Below, one piece after another: positions 5,423 through 9,481 of a stretch of DNA of 9,481 bases. The first letter of the stretch is position 1, and each line of letters begins with the position of its first letter. This DNA comes from Betaproteobacteria bacterium (GTDB taxonomy: Bacteria > Pseudomonadota > Gammaproteobacteria > Burkholderiales > Burkholderiaceae_E). The DNA lies in NCBI GenBank assembly GCA_009922405.1, contig RFVZ01000092.1, forward strand, positions 1 through 9,481, written 5' to 3'. The notes below the pieces were generated by a model, which did no database searches, was not told the origin of the DNA, and saw only the letters and a list, made by a program, of their open reading frames with translations. The position numbers were made by a program, and so were the translations under genes.

Positions 5423-8125
5423 ATGCTCCAGAAGTTCCTGACTCGATTCTTTGGCAGCCGCAACGACCGGTTGCTGCGTGACTCCCGCCGCGTCGTGGAG
5501 CGAATCAATGCGCTTGAAGCGCAGTTGCAGCCCCTCGACGATCAATCGCTCGCTGCGCGCACGGCGAATTTTCGCCAGCGTGTTGCGAATGGAGAATCAC
5601 TCGACGCGCTCTTGCCCGAGGCCTTTGCTACGTGTCGGGAAGCGTCCCGGCGCGTGCTCGGTATGCGCCACTTTGACGTTCAGCTGATCGGTGGCATGAC
5701 CTTGCACGCGGGCCGGATCGCCGAAATGCGCACCGGCGAGGGCAAAACGCTGATGGCGACCCTGCCCGCTTATCTCAATGCGTTGGCCGGGCGTGGCGTT
5801 CATGTGGTGACGGTCAACGACTATCTGGCCGCTCGTGATGCGCAGTGGATGGGTCGCGTCTATGGGTTCCTCGGACTTTCCTATGGGGTGAACCTGTCGC
5901 AAATGCCGCATGGCGAAAAGCAACAGGCCTATGCCTCCGACATCACTTACGGCACGAATAACGAATTTGGCTTCGATTACCTGCGCGACAACATGGTCTA
6001 CGGCCTGGTTGACCGGGTGCAGCGCGGTCTGCATTTCGCGATTGTTGACGAGGTCGACTCGATTCTGATCGACGAAGCGCGCACGCCGCTCATCATCAGC
6101 GGTCAGGCCGATGACCACACCGAGCTCTACCAGCGCATGAACGCGGTGCCCCCGTTGTTGTCGCCAATGGCGACCGAACCGCGCACCGACGAGCCCGAAC
6201 CCGAGGGGGATTACTGGGTTGATCGCAAGGCGCATCAGGTCCATATCTCCGAGGCTGGCCACGAGAAGGCCGAGCGCATTCTGTCCGAGATTGGCCTGTT
6301 GCCGGCCGGTGCGTCGCTCTACGACGCCTCAAACATTTTGCTCATGCACCACCTCATGGCGGCCCTGCGCGCCCATACGCTGTTCTTTCGGGACCAGCAG
6401 TACGTCGTGCAAAACGATGAAGTCGTGATTGTTGACGAATTTACCGGCCGCCTTATGAGCGGGCGGCGGTGGTCCGACGGCTTGCACCAGGCCGTTGAGG
6501 CCAAGGAGGGGAGTCGAATCCAGCCCGAAAACCAAACGCTGGCTTCGATTACTTTTCAGAACTACTTCCGCATGTATGGAAAGCTCGGCGGAATGACCGG
6601 GACCGCGGACACCGAAGCTTACGAATTCCAGGAAATTTATAACCTGGAGACCGTGGTCATTCCAACCCATCGACCCATGGTGCGGATCGATCGGCAGGAT
6701 CAGGTGTTCCGCACGGCGAAGGAAAAATACAACGCCATTCTCGAGGACATCCGCGACTGCCATCAGCGCGGTCAACCGGTTTTGGTGGGCACTACCAGCA
6801 TTGAGAACTCGGAGTTATTGGCCGAGATGCTCGTGAAAGCGAAGCTTCCGCACAACGTTTTGAATGCCAAGCAGCACGCGCGTGAGGCCGAAATCGTGGC
6901 CGAAGCGGGTCGACCTGGCGCCATCACGATTGCGACCAATATGGCTGGTCGAGGGACCGACATTGTGTTGGGCGGCGGGATCGACAAGGCGATCGATCAA
7001 TTGCGCCAAAATCCCGAATTGACTGAAGCGCAGCAACAAACCGAGGTTCAGACGCTGCGCAGCGAATGGCAGGTTCGCCATGACGCCGTCTTGACCGCAG
7101 GCGGACTGCATATCGTCGGGACCGAGCGCCACGAGAGCCGCCGCATTGATAATCAGTTGCGCGGGCGCTCGGGTCGTCAGGGCGACGCCGGGTCGTCGCG
7201 TTTTTACTTGTCGATGGATGACCCCCTGCTGAAAATTTTTGCCGGGGAACGCCTCCAATCCATCATGGAGCGACTGCGCCTACCCGAGGGCGAGGCGATC
7301 GAATCAGGCCTCGTTTCGCGTTCGATCGAAAGCGCTCAACGCAAGGTCGAGGCGCGCAACTTCGATATCCGCAAGCAACTCCTCGAATACGACGACGTTG
7401 CCAATGAGCAGCGCAAGGTGATTTACCAGCAGCGCAACGAGTTGCTCGAATCGGCCGATGTCGACGCCCTGCTCGAAGGGCTGCGAGAGGGCGTCTTTGA
7501 AGACTTGTTCCGGCGCTATGTTCCGGCCGAGAGTGTTGAAGAGCAGTGGGACCTCAAAGGGCTCGAGCAAGCGTTGCGCGATCAGTGGCAAATGGAAGTG
7601 CCGTTGTCATCGGTATCGGATGCGAGCGATATTGACCTTCAGGATCGTCTTTTGAGCGCGGCCGACGCCGCCTATCGGGCCAAGGCCGAGATGGTCGGTG
7701 TCGATGGCTGGGCCAGCTTTACGCGTTCCGTCATGCTCCAGTCGATTGACACCCACTGGCGCGAGCATCTCGCGGCACTTGATCACCTGCGCCAGGGCAT
7801 TCATTTGCGCGGCTATGCGCAGAAAAACCCCAAGCAGGAATACAAGCGGGAGGCGTTCGAGCTGTTTGAATCGATGCTGACCACCATCCGCGATGAAGTC
7901 ACGGGGATGTTGATGACGGTTCGCATTGCCCCCGCTGAAATGGCGGAGGTCGAGGCTCCAGTCGTGGAACCCCTCGCCCTACCCGAGGCCGCTCAGCTTG
8001 ATGTGCGTCACACGCAGGCACTGCCCGAGGCGCAGGACTCAGTGGTTGAGCGCGTCGGACGAAACGACTTCTGTCCTTGTGGGTCAGGCAAGAAGTACAA
8101 GCACTGCCACGGACGTCTAACTTAA
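5423..8125 (+). CDS. secA: Preprotein translocase ATPase SecA
   Basis: SecA is the ATPase motor that pushes unfolded preproteins through SecYEG. The 900-aa product is full length. In order it has the N-terminal SecY/lipid-binding helix LQKFLTRFFGSRNDR, the Walker A motif MRTGEGKT (102-109, same numbering as E. coli), the DEVDSILIDEARTP box with D209, the preprotein crosslinking domain (about 220-370), FTGR and MTGTADTEAYEF motifs, NBD2 with TNMAGRGTDIVLGG (about 6937-6978) and the arginine-rich QLRGRSGRQGD (about 7156-7188), the helical scaffold and wing domains, and a C-terminal zinc finger with C884, C886, C895 and H896. The ATG at 5423 matches the family N-terminus; the frame extends upstream to a TTG at 5336, but that stretch is antisense to dciA and unlike SecA. 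No Shine-Dalgarno sequence precedes 5423. As I recall, many betaproteobacteria have an M23 peptidase gene before secA and argJ after it; neither is here, and foreign-looking DNA follows directly. Confidence 0.98.
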   Translation: MLQKFLTRFFGSRNDRLLRDSRRVVERINALEAQLQPLDDQSLAARTANFRQRVANGESLDALLPEAFATCREASRRVLGMRHFDVQLIGGMTLHAGRIAEMRTGEGKTLMATLPAYLNALAGRGVHVVTVNDYLAARDAQWMGRVYGFLGLSYGVNLSQMPHGEKQQAYASDITYGTNNEFGFDYLRDNMVYGLVDRVQRGLHFAIVDEVDSILIDEARTPLIISGQADDHTELYQRMNAVPPLLSPMATEPRTDEPEPEGDYWVDRKAHQVHISEAGHEKAERILSEIGLLPAGASLYDASNILLMHHLMAALRAHTLFFRDQQYVVQNDEVVIVDEFTGRLMSGRRWSDGLHQAVEAKEGSRIQPENQTLASITFQNYFRMYGKLGGMTGTADTEAYEFQEIYNLETVVIPTHRPMVRIDRQDQVFRTAKEKYNAILEDIRDCHQRGQPVLVGTTSIENSELLAEMLVKAKLPHNVLNAKQHAREAEIVAEAGRPGAITIATNMAGRGTDIVLGGGIDKAIDQLRQNPELTEAQQQTEVQTLRSEWQVRHDAVLTAGGLHIVGTERHESRRIDNQLRGRSGRQGDAGSSRFYLSMDDPLLKIFAGERLQSIMERLRLPEGEAIESGLVSRSIESAQRKVEARNFDIRKQLLEYDDVANEQRKVIYQQRNELLESADVDALLEGLREGVFEDLFRRYVPAESVEEQWDLKGLEQALRDQWQMEVPLSSVSDASDIDLQDRLLSAADAAYRAKAEMVGVDGWASFTRSVMLQSIDTHWREHLAALDHLRQGIHLRGYAQKNPKQEYKREAFELFESMLTTIRDEVTGMLMTVRIAPAEMAEVEAPVVEPLALPEAAQLDVRHTQALPEAQDSVVERVGRNDFCPCGSGKKYKHCHGRLT

Positions 8126-8150
8126 TCAATAAAATCAACGACTTACTGTT

Positions 8151-8179
8151 TTCAAAACCCCCTAAAAATGTTGTACAAT
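8151..8179 (+). promoter_or_regulatory. Putative promoter of the integrase gene
   Basis: TTCAAA (8151-8156, 4 of 6 to the sigma-70 -35 box) and TACAAT (8174-8179, 5 of 6 to the -10 box) are separated by 17 bp. Transcription would start near 8186, about 33 nt before the TTG start of the integrase. The -10 overlaps the palindromes TTGTACAA (8171-8178) and ACAATTGT (8175-8182), which could hold a repressor or the integrase itself. Confidence 0.5.
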
Positions 8180-8201
8180 TGTTAGACAAACGGGGGCTTT
8201 G
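8153..8201. repeat. Imperfect inverted repeat enclosing the integrase promoter
   Basis: CAAAACCCCC (8153-8162) and GGGGGCTTTG (8192-8201) are inverted copies with a single A-C mismatch, 29 nt apart. Between them lie the -10 box and two overlapping palindromes. As RNA the arms could form a hairpin, but no T-run follows in either direction, so an ordinary terminator is unlikely. Confidence 0.6.
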
Positions 8202-8225
8202 GCGGCAAGGTAAGACAATTGTTAG
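8175..8225 (+). repeat. Direct repeat ACAATTGTTAG, two copies 40 bp apart
   Basis: The 11-mer ACAATTGTTAG occurs exactly at 8175-8185 and 8215-8225. The first copy overlaps the putative -10 box and the second covers the TTG start of the integrase. Both contain the palindrome ACAATTGT. Paired sites at a promoter and at a start codon fit arm-type integrase sites or repressor operators, but no protein can be named. Confidence 0.65.
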
Positions 8226-9481
8226 GCGAAGAACATAGAGAGCTACTTGAAGACGGGAAGGTGCTGCTGTACACACGCAACGGCATATTCCAAGCTCGTG
8301 TGTATAGAGGTGACAGGCGCTACATTTCCCGTACTCTTAAGACGGTAAAATTAGAAGAAGCAAGACGACTTGCACGACGCTTTTTCTACGAGATAGAAAT
8401 AAAGCGTGAAGAAGGATTTCCACTGCAGACGAAAACGTTTGCGACGGTAATTAACGAATACACAATGCTGCGTGAACGTGAATACGAACGCAGCAAGATG
8501 TCAAAGGTAAACGACAGCACGAAAGAAGTGACGAGCATTTATATGCTACGACAGATAAAACGTGTGAGTAAGTTCTGGCTGGAGTACTGCGGTAAGAAAG
8601 AAGTCGACAAGATTGATAACACGGTACTGAAAGACTACATTTCATGGCGCAAGGAGTACTATCACAAACTACCTGAAAGACTGCGCCCAAAAAACTACAG
8701 CATAAATCCAGCCGACAAGACTCTTGAATGGGAGTCAACATACGCTAAGACGGTACTTAAGTACGCTAAAGAACGTGGATACTTGGGTGCCAAGCCTTTG
8801 CCGGATTACAGGTACAAGGCAGAAAGAAGGATTGTACGACCGACATTCACCGTACCGGAGTATAAACAACTTTATACGCGTATGCGTAAGTGGATAAAAG
8901 AAACAGACAATGAAAGCTGGCGGTACACAAGGGAGCTGCTGAGAGACTATGTTCTTATTCTTTCAAACAGCGGAATGCGAGTTGGTGAGGCGAACAATCT
9001 AAAAGAAGGTGACGTCGTTGAGTTCAAAGACGAACTAGGGCGTAAGAACTACCTATTCAATGTACAGGGAAAGACTGGAAAAAGGACGGTAATACCTCGG
9101 ACTAATGCAGTTAGGTACGTTGAGAGGGTGATAAAAAGAAACCAAGAGTGGGATGCAAGAAAGGCTGAACTCGCTAAAGATAAAAAGCCTAGTGCGAACG
9201 AACAAGTAAAAATCCCAGCCAATAGACGTAAGGTTGGAAGTGTTCGTACTTCTGGAATAGACAAGAGTAAAAGCACAGGACTTTGGTTCTTTAGAATGGC
9301 TGACGGCGAACAAGTCATAACGCTAATAGACCAATTTAGGGGCTTGCTGGAGTCAATTGGACTATCAAAGAACAGAGATGGGCTCCCATACACGCTGTAC
9401 AGCTTGAGGCACTTTTACGCTGTGGAAATGCTACGCAAAGGAAAGGTTGGCGTGTTTGACATTGCACGTAATATGGGAACG
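8219..9481 (+). CDS. Phage-type tyrosine recombinase / integrase (partial, 3' end missing)
   Basis: An open frame without stops runs from 8186 to the window end; from TTG 8219 it gives 421 residues. The TTG is chosen because AAGG (8207-8210) lies 8 nt upstream; the first in-frame ATG is far inside, at about 8465. The protein has an N-terminal arm-binding-like domain (LLYTRNGIFQARVYRGDRRYISRTLKT, about 15-41), a helical core-binding domain (about 80-215), and a catalytic domain. Catalytic residues seen are R254 in SGMRVGEANNL, K285 in VQGKTGKR, and R397 and H398 in YSLRHFYAVEML. The usual HxxR histidine is Y394, a variant I recall from other phage integrases. The last visible text, DIARNMGT, is the helix before the tyrosine nucleophile, which lies past the window. 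The family cuts and rejoins attachment sites to insert or excise phages and islands. The stretch between K285 and R397 is long. Codon use differs from the secA side. Confidence 0.9.
   Translation, partial: MLGEEHRELLEDGKVLLYTRNGIFQARVYRGDRRYISRTLKTVKLEEARRLARRFFYEIEIKREEGFPLQTKTFATVINEYTMLREREYERSKMSKVNDSTKEVTSIYMLRQIKRVSKFWLEYCGKKEVDKIDNTVLKDYISWRKEYYHKLPERLRPKNYSINPADKTLEWESTYAKTVLKYAKERGYLGAKPLPDYRYKAERRIVRPTFTVPEYKQLYTRMRKWIKETDNESWRYTRELLRDYVLILSNSGMRVGEANNLKEGDVVEFKDELGRKNYLFNVQGKTGKRTVIPRTNAVRYVERVIKRNQEWDARKAELAKDKKPSANEQVKIPANRRKVGSVRTSGIDKSKSTGLWFFRMADGEQVITLIDQFRGLLESIGLSKNRDGLPYTLYSLRHFYAVEMLRKGKVGVFDIARNMGT

Larger units (their letters stand above)
8126..9481 (+). mobile_element. 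One end of an integrated phage or genomic island (integrase end), continues beyond window
   Basis: From just after the secA stop the sequence becomes clearly richer in A and T and uses codons such as AGA, AGG, ATA and CTA that are scarce in the genes before it. Its only gene is a phage-type tyrosine recombinase running away from secA. Integrase genes commonly sit at the end of an element next to the attachment site, so the boundary is inferred near the secA 3' end. No tRNA gene is visible, and the attachment core and the other end of the element are outside what can be seen, so the exact left edge is unknown. Confidence 0.55.

Noticed and set aside
5597..6262. Long open frames on the minus strand inside secA, and similar ones inside ftsA and ftsZ.
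   Set aside because: They are antisense to strongly conserved coding sequence in GC-rich DNA, have no recognisable domains, and are expected by chance.
8126..8218. tRNA gene or CRISPR repeat as the integration target.
   Set aside because: No cloverleaf, CCA-proximal arm or regularly spaced repeat-spacer pattern can be seen in this stretch.
8451..9393. Minus-strand open frames in the AT-rich end region (8451-8741, 9049-9393).
   Set aside because: They are antisense to the integrase, whose catalytic motifs are clear on the plus strand in one uninterrupted frame.

Overview
The first 8.1 kb is a GC-rich chromosomal segment from a proteobacterium, most likely a betaproteobacterium. The order ftsQ-ftsA-ftsZ-peroxiredoxin-lpxC-(dciA-like, minus strand)-secA is, as I recall, the usual end of the division and cell-wall (dcw) cluster in Burkholderiales-type genomes. 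The FtsZ text around NEKLFEVMDDD also has a betaproteobacterial flavour. No database search was possible, so this placement rests on remembered families and gene order.

Layout. Positions 1-56 hold the last codons of an upstream gene, probably ddl, whose stop overlaps the GTG start of ftsQ. ftsQ (53-853) overlaps ftsA by ATGA. ftsA (850-2011) is broken near position 965: about 71 nt that should encode roughly 24 conserved residues of the N-terminal domain are missing and the frame changes. A 110-nt spacer with a 13-bp tandem repeat precedes ftsZ (2122-3324). A rho-independent terminator (3340-3385) sits directly before a Prx5-type peroxiredoxin gene (3401-3904), which overlaps lpxC (3901-4890) by TTGA. 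A DUF721/DciA-like gene on the minus strand (5408-4809) overlaps the lpxC 3' end by 82 bp, and its start lies 14 nt from the secA start. secA (5423-8125) is complete, 900 aa.

Directly after the secA stop the composition changes to AT-richer DNA with different codon choice (AGA, AGG, ATA, CTA). The rest of the window is a phage-type tyrosine recombinase gene (8219 to beyond 9481), preceded by a compact cluster of palindromes, direct repeats and a plausible promoter. This looks like one end of an integrated element beside the 3' end of secA, although a chimeric join is not excluded.

How the genes fit together: FtsQ, FtsA and FtsZ belong to the divisome (FtsZ ring, its membrane anchor, and the periplasmic link to FtsB/FtsL). 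LpxC commits lipid A synthesis, the DciA-like protein probably helps load the replicative helicase, and SecA powers protein export. I see no new multi-gene system. The most unusual points are the lysine in the otherwise invariant tubulin signature of FtsZ, the ftsA deletion, the 13-bp repeats before ftsZ, and the integrase boundary at secA.
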